DNA of 45,841 nucleotides from Candidatus Binatia bacterium (lineage in GTDB: Bacteria; Desulfobacterota; Binatia; UBA9968; JAJDTQ01): the NCBI GenBank assembly GCA_022824205.1, contig JAJEAI010000153.1:1-45841 (forward strand). Direction: 5' to 3'. Position numbers and translations under genes: made by a program. Below are positions 24,045 through 32,184 of the stretch, in pieces. The notes below the pieces were generated by a model. It was not told where the DNA came from. It made no database searches and worked only from the letters and a program-made list of their open reading frames with translations. How positions within the stretch are numbered: the first letter of the stretch is position 1; each line of letters opens with the position of its first letter.

Positions 24045-24892
24045 TCCTGAGCCGCAAGGGATTCGACTCCGGCAGCGGAGGCTGTCCCAGTCCGATTCTT
24101 GCCGACGGCACGATGCTTTCCCTGCCGATCCCGGACAGGAATTCCCGCATCGCCTATCGGGAAATCGAGCAACAGGGCGTCAACATCGGGCAACTCGTTG
24201 TCGATCTCACCGGCGACACCCGGCGGCTCCGACACTACGCCCATCTGGACCCGGACCTCGACGGGGACGCGCTGCCTCGTGCCGATGGATGGCGACCGTT
24301 ACTTGGACAGACCGGTATCGCTCAAGGTCATCTACGGAAGCAGAGCGTACAGGCGGGCGATCTCTTCCTGTTCTTCGGTCTGTTTCGGCCGGTGGAACGC
24401 GCTCGGAGCGGCTGGCGTTTCGTCAGGCGGGCCGTCGCCAAGCATATTCTTTGGGGGTGGCTACAAATTGGCCAAATCTACAAAGTTGACGAGATGACGT
24501 CCGAAGCACTGCCTTGGGCTCGCTATCACCCCCACTTCCAACGCAAGCGTGACGTGAACAATACGCTCTACATCGCTGCCGATGGGCTACGCCTCAACGG
24601 AAGGGACGTCGATGCACCCGGGGCCGGCTTCTTTCGACAGATCGAGGATCGGCTGATCCTGACCGATCCGGATGCGGGATCATTGACCCGATGGCGGCTC
24701 CCTCCCGCCTTCTATCCCGATACCGGGAGGCCACCGCTCAGCTATCACCACACAGCGGAACGCTGGCGGCGCGGTGATGGCTACTGCACCGTGCAAAGCG
24801 CCTCAAGAGGGCAGGAATTTGTCCTGGACACCGCTCGGTATCCCGGTGTGACGGATTGGCTGGCGGTGTTGCTGGCTGAACAAGGCGCTTGA
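24035..24892 (+). CDS. Nmad3-like protein (nucleotide modification associated domain 3)
   Basis: A 285-residue protein with the Nmad3 opening MRLILSRKGFDSGSGGCPSP, ILADGTMLSLPIPD and a YREIEQQG segment. The middle has a DLTGDTRRLRHYAHLDPDLD stretch and a strand pattern GDLFLFFGLFRPVE...ILWGWLQIG. The end has DVNNTLYIA, LSYHHTAERWRRG and GQEFVLDTARYPGVTDWL. Several invariant-looking charged residues (Arg7, Lys8, Asp11, the HAHLDPD group) suggest an enzyme acting on nucleic acid or nucleotides, but the reaction is unknown. Coupled to the Nmad2-like gene and ending 13 bases before the convergent higA-2. Confidence 0.82.
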   Translation: MRLILSRKGFDSGSGGCPSPILADGTMLSLPIPDRNSRIAYREIEQQGVNIGQLVVDLTGDTRRLRHYAHLDPDLDGDALPRADGWRPLLGQTGIAQGHLRKQSVQAGDLFLFFGLFRPVERARSGWRFVRRAVAKHILWGWLQIGQIYKVDEMTSEALPWARYHPHFQRKRDVNNTLYIAADGLRLNGRDVDAPGAGFFRQIEDRLILTDPDAGSLTRWRLPPAFYPDTGRPPLSYHHTAERWRRGDGYCTVQSASRGQEFVLDTARYPGVTDWLAVLLAEQGA

Positions 24893-24905
24893 GCAGGGAC
24901 CATGC

Positions 24906-25229
24906 TCATCTTCCAGAAAATCGTGACGCCGACCCAAACGATGCAACCTGGACCTCGCCCGCGCGCCCTCGGGCCTTGGCGATGTCGTAACTGTTCTGCA
25001 TCCGCATGAGGGTGTCCATCGACACGCCGAACGCCTTCTCGATCCGCAAGGCCATCTCCGGCGACAGGCGCGCTCGCTCGTTCAGAACGGCCGACAGTGC
25101 CGCCCGCGTGACGCCAAGCGCCTTGGCCGCCGCCGTCACCGAGAGATCAAGAGCTTCGATGATCTCGTGCCTGACGAACCCGCCGGGATGCGGAGGGTTC
25201 TTCATCCGGATGCCTTGAGCAGTTCTCAT
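24906..25229 (-). CDS. higA: HigA-family antitoxin (second HigBA pair)
   Basis: A 107-residue XRE-type antitoxin: NPPHPGGFVRHEIIEALDLS, the helix-turn-helix AAAKALGVTRAALSAVLNER, and ALRIEKAFGVSMDTLMRMQN followed by SYDIAKAR. It is only distantly similar to the first HigA, so the two modules were probably acquired separately. The start at 25229 has an AGAGG ribosome site and lies nine bases after the toxin stop. A second ATG eight codons in is possible. Confidence 0.9.
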   Translation of the reverse strand: MRTAQGIRMKNPPHPGGFVRHEIIEALDLSVTAAAKALGVTRAALSAVLNERARLSPEMALRIEKAFGVSMDTLMRMQNSYDIAKARGRAGEVQVASFGSASRFSGR

Positions 25230-25238
25230 GTCTGCCTC

Positions 25239-25529
25239 TCAGTGGTAATCTTCATAATCGAGATCGACGATCTCCATCTCATCGCGGTCGATCCGAAAGG
25301 TGAGCCGCCAGTTCGCGGTGACAGTCAGACTCCAACTACCCCTGCGGTCCCCGGTCAATCGATGCGCCCGCCAACCCGGAACCGTCCGCAACTCTTCCTC
25401 CCGTTCCATGTCCTGGAGGAAAGAAACGATGCGCCGGAGCTTGGGCACAACCGCAGGCTGCACGCCGGCAGCATCATCTGCCTGGATGAGTCGGCGCAAC
25501 CCTCGGTGAACCACGTTCCTGATCTTCAT
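25239..25529 (-). CDS. higB: HigB-family toxin, RelE-like (second HigBA pair)
   Basis: A 96-residue toxin: MKIRNVVHRGLRRLIQADDA, VVPKLRRIVSFLQDMEREEE, WSLTVTANWRLTFRIDRDEM and the closing VDLDYEDYH. It shares the overall plan and the terminal DYH with the toxin at 22089-22361. The ATG at 25529 is five bases from a predicted -10, as in the first module. Target is presumed to be translated mRNA. Confidence 0.9.
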   Translation of the reverse strand: MKIRNVVHRGLRRLIQADDAAGVQPAVVPKLRRIVSFLQDMEREEELRTVPGWRAHRLTGDRRGSWSLTVTANWRLTFRIDRDEMEIVDLDYEDYH

Positions 25530-25534
25530 TCCTG

Positions 25535-25564
25535 AAGCTATCCTTGGCGGGCGTACAGTGTCAA
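25535..25564 (-). promoter_or_regulatory. higBA-2 promoter
   Basis: On the minus strand, a consensus -35 TTGACA (25559-25564) is followed by 18 bases and TAGCTT (25535-25540), which ends five bases before the higB ATG. A weak GCGTA...TACGC inverted repeat (about 25551-25571) covers the -35 region and may be the operator. Confidence 0.5.
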
Positions 25565-25644
25565 GCTACGCTATGCCGCCCTGCGCTAGTGGAGAAGCTC
25601 GGCCCGCGGGAGACGAGAGTAGCCCGATGTGAGGTGGAAGAAAA

Positions 25645-25674
25645 TCATTCACGCCATGAATGATATCCATTCAT
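25645..25674. promoter_or_regulatory. Array of three alternating TGAATG half-sites
   Basis: Two overlapping 7-5-7 perfect inverted repeats share their central arm: TCATTCA-CGCCA-TGAATGA (25645-25663) and ATGAATG-ATATC-CATTCAT (25656-25674). The result is three regularly spaced half-sites of alternating direction, about 12 bases apart. It lies in the 298-base gap between the divergent higB-2 and the membrane operon and looks like an operator for a dimeric regulator. No sigma-70 promoter for the plus-strand operon was convincing nearby. Confidence 0.55.
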
Positions 25675-25827
25675 CGGCTGAAACGCCGTCCACCCCGTCG
25701 ACCTCGCGAGACGACTCGTCGCCGGCACTTGCCGCACGAACCGACTCCCGTGGTCCGTGCCCCGTTTCCTTGATCGCCCCCGGGAATCCTGTTAGACGCG
25801 ACATTGGGCCTGACGCTCTTTCGAGCC

Positions 25828-26115
25828 ATGGAAGCGCCTCACGACAGCCAATCCACGACCACCGACGCGCTCATCGAGCGCCTCGCCCAGGCGGTTCATG
25901 CCCGGCGCATGACGGTGCCGGCGATCCTGTTTCTCGAAGCCCACAAGCCGCTGACGTCGCTGTTCCACACGGCGGCGGTGATGAGCCTGCCGATGATGCT
26001 GCCGCTGTTCGGCGCGAAGGCGCGGGAGCTGCCGGCGTTTCTCCAGTCGCGCGAGAACGTGGAGCGGCTCATCCGGCGCATCGAGGAACTCGCCGGGGAA
26101 ACGGAGAGCGGCTGA
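25828..26115 (+). CDS. Small soluble helical protein, first gene of the DUF6754-type operon
   Basis: A 95-residue protein (MEAPHDSQSTTTDALIERLA ...) with an amphipathic, mostly helical pattern and a mildly hydrophobic middle (LFHTAAVMSLPMMLPLFGAK) that could contact a membrane, ending in a charged helix (ENVERLIRRIEELAGE). Family not recognised. The start at 25828 is preferred over an upstream in-frame ATG at 25804, because the conserved-looking part begins there. Its stop shares one base with the next start (TGATG). Confidence 0.7.
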   Translation: MEAPHDSQSTTTDALIERLAQAVHARRMTVPAILFLEAHKPLTSLFHTAAVMSLPMMLPLFGAKARELPAFLQSRENVERLIRRIEELAGETESG

Positions 26116-26924
26116 TGGGCGGGTTCGAGAACGCCACTCCGGGGGTGCTGGTGGTGATGGCCCTGATGATCGGGCCGGTGCTCTACTACATCCGCGTGGC
26201 GCGGCGCCGGAAGGACCTCTACGTGCGCCGGCTTGCCGGGGTGGACGCCATCGACGAGGCCGCCGGCCGGGCGGCGGAGCTGGGACGCCCGCTGTCCTTC
26301 TCCACCGGCCTCACCAACGTCAGCCCGGTCCTGTACGCCTGTCTCGGAGTGCTCTATTACGTGGCGCGCAAGGCGGCGCAGTACCGGTCGCGCCTGCTGG
26401 TGCCGCAAAACACCCCAGAGGTCATGGCCATCGCCGAGGACGTGCTGCGGGAAGCCTACCGCGCCGAGGGCCGCTCGGACCAGTTCGACCCGCGCAACAT
26501 CCGCTTTCTCTCCGAGGAACAGTTCGCCTTCGCCGCGGGCTACATCGGGATGGTGCAGCGGGAGCGCGTGGCGGGCGCCTTTCTCTTCGGCCACTTCGCG
26601 GCGGAATCGCTGATCCTGGCGGAGGCGGGGCAGCAGGCAGGCGCCATGCAGGTGGGCGCCTCGGTGAGCCCCGAGCAGGTGGCGTTCTTCATCGCCGCGT
26701 GCGACTACACCCTCATCGGCGAGGAGCTGTTCGCCGCCTCGGCCTATCTTACCCGTGAGCCGGTCCAGCTCGGCAGCCTCTACGGGCAGGACCGCGCCAA
26801 GCTCTTCCTGTTCCTGATGATCCTGGTCGGGGTGGGCATCGCCACTGTCAACTCCCTGTGGCCCGAGCTGGGGCTCACCAACCTGGGCACGCTCATGCAC
26901 CTCGGCTGGGGGTTCGGGTCGTGA
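26115..26924 (+). CDS. DUF6754-like membrane protein
   Basis: A 269-residue protein with a first helix at about 10-26 (VLVVMALMIGPVLYYI) followed by the basic RVARRRKDLYVRRL, a soluble domain with the conserved-looking GRPLSFSTGLTNVSPVLYAC start, and a last helix pair near 232-260. The wording AAESLILAEAGQQAGAMQVG and ACDYTLIGEELFAASAYLT matches what I remember of DUF6754 proteins. Function is unknown; these genes occur in multi-gene membrane clusters. Its stop overlaps a GTG start of the next gene (GTGA). Confidence 0.75.
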   Translation: MGGFENATPGVLVVMALMIGPVLYYIRVARRRKDLYVRRLAGVDAIDEAAGRAAELGRPLSFSTGLTNVSPVLYACLGVLYYVARKAAQYRSRLLVPQNTPEVMAIAEDVLREAYRAEGRSDQFDPRNIRFLSEEQFAFAAGYIGMVQRERVAGAFLFGHFAAESLILAEAGQQAGAMQVGASVSPEQVAFFIAACDYTLIGEELFAASAYLTREPVQLGSLYGQDRAKLFLFLMILVGVGIATVNSLWPELGLTNLGTLMHLGWGFGS

Positions 26925-27970
26925 ACCTGCGGGCGCGCCTGATCAAGCTCGTCACGTTCCTGGGCGGCATCTATTTCTTCCTGGAGTTCGTGCTCCCGGG
27001 CACCGTGTTCGGGGTCAAGATCGACACCTACCACGACCAGATCTCCAACGGATTCATCACCGTGGGGGCCATGGCCGCGGGGCTGGGGCTCATCAACCTC
27101 CTCATGCAGCACGGCTCGCGCATCGTCTTCCGGCGCCGGGAGTGGCCCTACAGCCTGGCGCTGCTCTCCGGCCTAGCCGTCATGATCGCCGTGACGGTCC
27201 AGGACTGGCGCGGCACCAGCCGGGTGGCGGAGGAGGTGGCGGGCATCTCCCGGCTGGCCGACTTCGCGGGGCGCATCCGGTCGGACCACGAAGCAGCGGC
27301 GGAGGGCGTGCTGGCCGCGGCCGCGCGCAACCGCAGCCTGCGGGAAGCGGTGGACCGGCTGCTGGCGCGCATCGAAGACGAGGCCGGCGCCTTCGACCTC
27401 GACCGTTTCGCTCCAGGAACCATCGACCACGGGCTCGCGCGGGGCTACCTGGCGGAGGCGGGAAACCGCGCCGCCGCGGCGCGCGCCGCGGCCGAAGGGC
27501 TCACGGTGGCGGTCGGCGCGGCACCGGACCTTGCCGCCAACGCGGCGGTGGTGCGCGCCCTGCGCGGCCTCGCCGAGAACTGGCGCAACCTGCGCAACCT
27601 CGAGTACGAGTACTCCACGCCCAAGCACATCTACCGGCTGCTCTTCGAAGGGCTGTTCGTGGCCCTGGGCTCGGCCATGTTCTCGCTCCTGGGCTTCTAC
27701 ATCGCGGCCGCGGCCTACCGCGCCTTCCGGGTGCGCTCGGCCGAGTCGTCGCTCATGATGATCGCCGCGGTGCTGGTGATGCTCGGACAGATCCCCTTCG
27801 GCGTGTGGATCTGGTCCGGCCTGCCGGACCTCCGGCTGTGGCTCCTGGAGATTCCCAACTCCGCCGCCTTCCGCGCCATCACCTTCGGCGCCGGGGTGGC
27901 GGGACTGGTGATGGCGTTCCGCATGTGGTTCTCCATCGAATCGGAGTCCTTCGACCGGGAGGAACGCTGA
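26921..27970 (+). CDS. Membrane protein with long helical extramembrane domain
   Basis: A 349-residue protein starting at GTG 26921 (VNLRARLIKLVTFLGGIYFF). Three N-terminal helices (about 6-25, 40-60 and 72-90) precede about 130 residues of alanine-, arginine- and glutamate-rich predicted helix (residues 95-225). Three C-terminal helices follow (GLFVALGSAMFSLLGFYIAA, MIAAVLVMLGQIPFGVWIW, ITFGAGVAGLVMAFRMWF). The helical part could be a long periplasmic or cytoplasmic coiled bundle used for assembly. No known family recognised. Overlaps the upstream stop and is followed one base later by the next gene. Confidence 0.75.
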   Translation: MNLRARLIKLVTFLGGIYFFLEFVLPGTVFGVKIDTYHDQISNGFITVGAMAAGLGLINLLMQHGSRIVFRRREWPYSLALLSGLAVMIAVTVQDWRGTSRVAEEVAGISRLADFAGRIRSDHEAAAEGVLAAAARNRSLREAVDRLLARIEDEAGAFDLDRFAPGTIDHGLARGYLAEAGNRAAAARAAAEGLTVAVGAAPDLAANAAVVRALRGLAENWRNLRNLEYEYSTPKHIYRLLFEGLFVALGSAMFSLLGFYIAAAAYRAFRVRSAESSLMMIAAVLVMLGQIPFGVWIWSGLPDLRLWLLEIPNSAAFRAITFGAGVAGLVMAFRMWFSIESESFDREER

Positions 27971-27971
27971 C

Positions 27972-28841
27972 GTGGACCTCGCCCGGCTCGATCGCCGCTG
28001 GATCTACCTGTTGGTGTTCCTGGCCCTGAGCGCGCCCATCGTCACGCAGTACACGGTGCAGCCGGCGCGCATGAGCGACGCGGAGCGGTTCTTCGACCTG
28101 GTGGACGGCATCGAGGCGGCCCCTGGCCGCTACGCCTTCGTGGCCATGGACTTCGGACCCAGTACCAAGGGCGAGAACCAGCCGCAGGCGCGCGCGGTGG
28201 TGGAACACCTGATGCGCCGGCGCATCCCGGTGATCCTGTTCTCGCTCTACTACCTCGCCGAGCCGTTCCTCAAGTCCATCCCCGAGGCCGTGGCACGTCA
28301 ACTCGAACGCGAACACCCCGGCGAGACCTGGGAATACGGCCGCGACTGGATCAACCTGGGCTACCGTCCCGGAGCCGGAGTCCTGATCCAGGCCATCCCC
28401 AAGTCGGAAAACCTGGCGGAGCTGTTCGAGAAGGACGCCCGCGGCAACCGCATCTCCGAACTGCCCGCGTTCAGCGAATTGCGCACGTTGCACCAGATCG
28501 CCTTTCTCGCCGAGTTCACCGGCCTGGTCGGTGTCTTCGACAACTACGTGCAGTACTTCACCAGCCAGGACTACACGCCCGCTTTCGGCCACGGCTGCAC
28601 CTCCATCACCATCCCGGAGGCGTTCATCTACCTGGACTCGGGGCAGATCCAGGGCCTGCTGGGCGGGCTGGCGGGGGCGGCCTGGTACTCCGAGCTGCTG
28701 CGCCGGCGCTACCCCGAGCGCCCGGTGGACGAGTCGCTGATGCTCAACACGGGGCTGGGGGTGGCCCAGCTCGTGGTCCTCGCCTTCATCGTGCTGGGGA
28801 ACCTGGCGGGACTGCTGGGGCGCCGAAGGGAAGGGTCCTGA
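27972..28841 (+). CDS. Membrane-anchored alpha/beta protein of the DUF6754-type operon
   Basis: A 289-residue protein starting GTG 27972. One helix at each end (about 10-27 and 258-280) brackets a soluble alpha/beta domain: YAFVAMDFGPSTKGENQPQA, RRRIPVILFSLYY, the WEYGRDWINLGYRPGAGVLI block and ITIPEAFIYLDSGQIQGLLG. The charge pattern (basic residues before helix 1 and after helix 2) predicts that the domain faces the periplasm. The fold looks Rossmann-like with invariant-looking Asp, Gly and Tyr residues, but I cannot assign an activity. This is the most enzyme-like member of the cluster. Confidence 0.75.
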   Translation: MDLARLDRRWIYLLVFLALSAPIVTQYTVQPARMSDAERFFDLVDGIEAAPGRYAFVAMDFGPSTKGENQPQARAVVEHLMRRRIPVILFSLYYLAEPFLKSIPEAVARQLEREHPGETWEYGRDWINLGYRPGAGVLIQAIPKSENLAELFEKDARGNRISELPAFSELRTLHQIAFLAEFTGLVGVFDNYVQYFTSQDYTPAFGHGCTSITIPEAFIYLDSGQIQGLLGGLAGAAWYSELLRRRYPERPVDESLMLNTGLGVAQLVVLAFIVLGNLAGLLGRRREGS

Positions 28842-28844
28842 CCC

Positions 28845-29555
28845 ATGACGAGCCTGGACACCTGGCACGTGGCCACGGTGCTCGTGGGAGGCATCGCCAC
28901 GCTCGCGATCTTCAGCTTCCTGATCAAGGAGAACCCCTTCTTCCGGGTCTTCGAGCACCTGTTCATCGGTATCGCCGCGGGTTTCGGCCTGGTGCTGGGC
29001 GTCAAGAACTTCCTCTGGCCGAAGGTGCTGGTGCCGATGCTGGGCCTGGACATCGTCACCTACCCGGACGGCAGTCTGTCCCACGAGTACGACCCGCGTC
29101 TCCTGCTCTACCTCCTGCCCTTGGTATTCGGACTGTTCTACTACTTCCTGTACTCGCGGCGGTACGCGTGGCTCGCCAAGCTGGTCATCGGCTTCTCCCT
29201 GGGAATGAGCGGCGGGCTGGCCTTCAAGGGCTTCTTCAACCAGATCATGCCCCAGGTGGTGAGCAGCTTCCGCCCCCTGGCGGTGTTCGAGGACGGCGTC
29301 CTGGCCGTGGGCGCCAGCCTGGAGAACGCGCTCTTCGTCTTCACGCTGCTGGCGGTCATGTACTACTTCTTCTTCTCGTTCCGGCACGAGAACCGCGCCG
29401 CCGACGGCGTCGCCCTCTCGGGCCGCTGGCTCCTCATGGTGTGCTTCGGCGCCTTCTTCGGTTCCACGGTCATGGCGCGCACCGCGCTGCTGGTGGAGCG
29501 GGTGCAGTTCCTGCTCATCGACTGGTACGGCGCGCTGGCGGGGCTGATCGTTTAG
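28845..29555 (+). CDS. Polytopic membrane protein, fifth gene of the operon
   Basis: A 236-residue protein with six or seven predicted helices (VATVLVGGIATLAIFSFLI, LFIGIAAGFGLVLGVKNFLW, LLLYLLPLVFGLFYYFLY, VIGFSLGMSGGLAFKGFF, ALFVFTLLAVMYYFFFSF and a last pair). No transporter or enzyme motif is recognised; a glycine-rich helix followed by FNQIMPQ could line a pore. It follows the previous gene after three bases and ends the first half of the cluster. Confidence 0.75.
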   Translation: MTSLDTWHVATVLVGGIATLAIFSFLIKENPFFRVFEHLFIGIAAGFGLVLGVKNFLWPKVLVPMLGLDIVTYPDGSLSHEYDPRLLLYLLPLVFGLFYYFLYSRRYAWLAKLVIGFSLGMSGGLAFKGFFNQIMPQVVSSFRPLAVFEDGVLAVGASLENALFVFTLLAVMYYFFFSFRHENRAADGVALSGRWLLMVCFGAFFGSTVMARTALLVERVQFLLIDWYGALAGLIV

Positions 29556-29599
29556 CGGAGACAGAACCGACGCGCCAGAGTGCTTCGAAAGGACACCAA

Positions 29600-30112
29600 G
29601 TGAAGAACGGTTCTCAGATGTTCTTGAATGAACCAATTTGGATCGCGGTCACCGCGATTGTTGCCATCTTGGCTTTGGTATTGAGTTTCGTCAATTTCTT
29701 TGAACCGCGGCGCAAGCGACGTCGAAGGCTTGTCCATGCGATTTATCACCATGCAAACAAGGCGACCGACGCGATCCGCGAAGCGCAAGAATACAACGAA
29801 TCAGTCAGAAACGCGATTCGTCTGCAGAAATCTTACCTGCCTTACATTCCGCGTTCAAATGCGGACGACTTGGCCTATGATCAGATAATTGAGGTGATGG
29901 AACTGTTGAATCAAACCGAGGGCGACGCAATCTTGGAATACTTCCACGCGGAGATGAAACTCCACGCCATTGCAGCGAGTTTCGACTCCGAGGTTATTGG
30001 ACCCTGGCGCCCGGAAAGAAAACTACGCGCGTGGAAGAGATATGAAGAGTCTCAGGCGGTGACTCATGATCTCGCCCAAAAGACTAAGGAGATATTGGCG
30101 AAGCACCGCTGA
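29600..30112 (+). CDS. AT-richer orphan gene, single-helix membrane protein
   Basis: A 170-residue protein starting at GTG 29600 behind an AAAGGA ribosome site. One membrane helix (PIWIAVTAIVAILALVLSFV) and a basic stop-transfer (PRRKRRRRLVH) precede a charged helical domain ending DLAQKTKEILAKHR. Codon use is clearly AT-richer than both neighbours (many AAA, AAT, TTT and ATT codons), so it was probably acquired recently. It sits between the five-gene membrane operon and glmL. Family not recognised. Single-helix plus helical domain resembles small membrane effectors of defence or stress loci, but this is only a resemblance. Confidence 0.7.
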   Translation: MKNGSQMFLNEPIWIAVTAIVAILALVLSFVNFFEPRRKRRRRLVHAIYHHANKATDAIREAQEYNESVRNAIRLQKSYLPYIPRSNADDLAYDQIIEVMELLNQTEGDAILEYFHAEMKLHAIAASFDSEVIGPWRPERKLRAWKRYEESQAVTHDLAQKTKEILAKHR

Positions 30113-30345
30113 TTCAAGCCGCCAATGGGATGGAGGTGCCTGGACCGTAGGTCATCAGAGTTTCCCCTCATAGAGTACCTTTGATACTCCACATACAGAT
30201 AACGTGGAGACAACGTGGCCCGACCTGTTTCCAGGCTGCCACCCTGTTACCCTTGTGTCAAGCGCAAGTGACCGCCACCGGTCCTAGCGGTTCTGACATC
30301 CGCCTTTCTCCCGCAAAATTCGGTAGGTAACAACAGATCACCGTG

Positions 30346-32184
30346 ATGAAGACCGATCCCGCCGCCCTGCGCACCGTGCTGGTCACGGACTGCGGCTCCA
30401 CCACCACCAAGGCGCTGCTGTTCGAGAAGACCGCGGACGGCTGGCGCCAGACGCACCGCGGCGAGGCGCCCACCACCGTGGAGCAGCCGGTGGCGGACGT
30501 GACCGCCGGCGCGCTCAACGCCTTCGCCGAGGTGGAGGAGATCAGCCGGCGGAAGATCCTGAAGCCCGACGCCGGGCAAGACGGTGAGGCACCATTCATC
30601 GAATCCGGCACGGACGACGCCCACGGGATCGACCTCTACCTCTCCACCAGCTCCGCCGGCGGCGGGTTGCAGATGACCGTGGCCGGGGTGGTGCGCCAGA
30701 TGAGCGCGGAGTCCGCGGAACGGGCGGCCTTGAGCGCGGGCGCCATCGTCATGGACGCCATCTCCGCGGACGACGGGCGCGAGGACCACGAGCGCATCCA
30801 GCGGCTGCGGCAACTGCGCCCCGACATCGTGCTGCTCACCGGCGGCGTGGACGGGGGCTCCCAGGAGCACGTGGTGGAGATGGCGGAGACCCTGGTGGCG
30901 GCGTCGCCGCGGCCGCGCTTCGGCGACACGCTGCGGCTGCCGGTGATCTACGCGGGCAACAACGAAGTCGTGGACGACGTCCGGCGCATCCTGGAGAAGG
31001 CCGCTCAGGTGGCGGTGGTGGACAACGTGCGCCCCGCCCTTGACGCCGAGAACCTCGGTCCCGCGCGGGAAGCCATCCACGAGTTCTTCCTCACCCACGT
31101 CATGAGCCACTCGCCGGGCTACGACAAGCTGCTGCGCTGGACGCCGGTGCCGGTGATGCCCACGCCCGCGGCCGTGGGCGACATGGTGCGGGAGCACGCC
31201 CGCAGCACCGGTCAGGCGGTGCTGTGCGCGGACATCGGCGGCGCCACCACCGACGTGTTCAGCGTCTTCGAGAACCGCGACGGCGAGCCGGTGTTCAACC
31301 GCACGGTAAGCGCCAACCTGGGCATGAGCTATTCCGTGGCCAACGTGCTCATCGAGGCCGGCGTCGAAGGCATCCACCGTTGGCTCCCCTACGAGATCCA
31401 GCCCTCCGAGATCCGCGACCGCTTGCGCAACAAGATGATCCGGCCCACATCGATTCCTCAGACCGTCGAGGATCTGTGGCTGGAGCAGGCGGTGTGCCGC
31501 GAGGCCCTGCGCCTGGCGCTGTTGCACCACCGGTCCCTCGCGGTGGGGCTCAGCGGCGTGCAGCAGCAGCGCGGCATCGCCGACATCTTCTCGCAGACGG
31601 CGAGCCGCACGGACCTGGTGGACATGATGCGCCTGGACCTGGTAATCGGCTCCGGCGGCGTCCTGAGCCACGCCCCGGACCGCGTGAGCGCCGCGCTGAT
31701 GATCCTGGAGGGGTTCGAGCTGCAGGGCTTCACGCAGATCGCGGTGGACTCCATCTTCATGATGCCTCACCTGGGCGTGCTCGCGTCGATCCATCCCGAA
31801 GCCGCGCGCGAGATCTTCCTGCACGACTGCCTCGTGAACGTGGCCCATGCGGTGGTGCCGGTGGTCCCGCGCAAGCGGCCGGCGGGCTCGGTTCTGGCCG
31901 AAGTGTCCATCGACGGCGGCCCGGCCCGGCTCCTCGAGGCCGGCGCCCTGGACCGCATCGACCTGAAACCCGGCGCCGCCGCGCACATCACCGTCCGGCC
32001 CGCGGCAGGGAACGTCGACGTCGGCGCCGGCGCGGGCGTGGCCCTGGAACGGGAGTTCACCGCGGGCCTCTCCGGCGTCATCCTCGACGGCCGCAACCGC
32101 CCTCTTCAGACCGCTCCGTCCGTTGAAGAGCAGGCGGCCGAGCGCCGGACCGTCATGGCCGAGTTGGGGCTCGTCGAATCATGA
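30346..32184 (+). CDS. glmL: GlmL/MutL-type actin-fold ATPase
   Basis: A 612-residue member of the MutL/GlmL family (ASKHA superfamily). The phosphate-1 loop is VTDCGSTTTKALLFE, the phosphate-2 loop is LCADIGGATTDVFSV, and the adenosine motif is LVIGSGGVLSHAP. The family is named after the repair protein encoded beside B12-dependent glutamate mutase, but no mutase subunit (GlmS, GlmE) is present here. The start is ATG 30346 (or GTG 30343 just before). The 230-base gap upstream holds a small GAGTA/TACTC hairpin (30173-30189) and no obvious promoter. Its stop overlaps the next start (ATGA), so it works with the following barrel protein rather than a mutase. Confidence 0.88.
   Translation: MKTDPAALRTVLVTDCGSTTTKALLFEKTADGWRQTHRGEAPTTVEQPVADVTAGALNAFAEVEEISRRKILKPDAGQDGEAPFIESGTDDAHGIDLYLSTSSAGGGLQMTVAGVVRQMSAESAERAALSAGAIVMDAISADDGREDHERIQRLRQLRPDIVLLTGGVDGGSQEHVVEMAETLVAASPRPRFGDTLRLPVIYAGNNEVVDDVRRILEKAAQVAVVDNVRPALDAENLGPAREAIHEFFLTHVMSHSPGYDKLLRWTPVPVMPTPAAVGDMVREHARSTGQAVLCADIGGATTDVFSVFENRDGEPVFNRTVSANLGMSYSVANVLIEAGVEGIHRWLPYEIQPSEIRDRLRNKMIRPTSIPQTVEDLWLEQAVCREALRLALLHHRSLAVGLSGVQQQRGIADIFSQTASRTDLVDMMRLDLVIGSGGVLSHAPDRVSAALMILEGFELQGFTQIAVDSIFMMPHLGVLASIHPEAAREIFLHDCLVNVAHAVVPVVPRKRPAGSVLAEVSIDGGPARLLEAGALDRIDLKPGAAAHITVRPAAGNVDVGAGAGVALEREFTAGLSGVILDGRNRPLQTAPSVEEQAAERRTVMAELGLVES

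Noticed and set aside
30173..30189. GAGTA/TACTC hairpin before glmL as a terminator or riboswitch
   Set aside because: Only five base pairs and no T-run; no conserved B12 or other riboswitch core could be recognised nearby.
30346..32184. glmL as evidence for a glutamate mutase pathway here
   Set aside because: No GlmS or GlmE subunit, B12-binding motif or 3-methylaspartate ammonia-lyase occurs in the window. Linkage to a barrel-sandwich protein points elsewhere.
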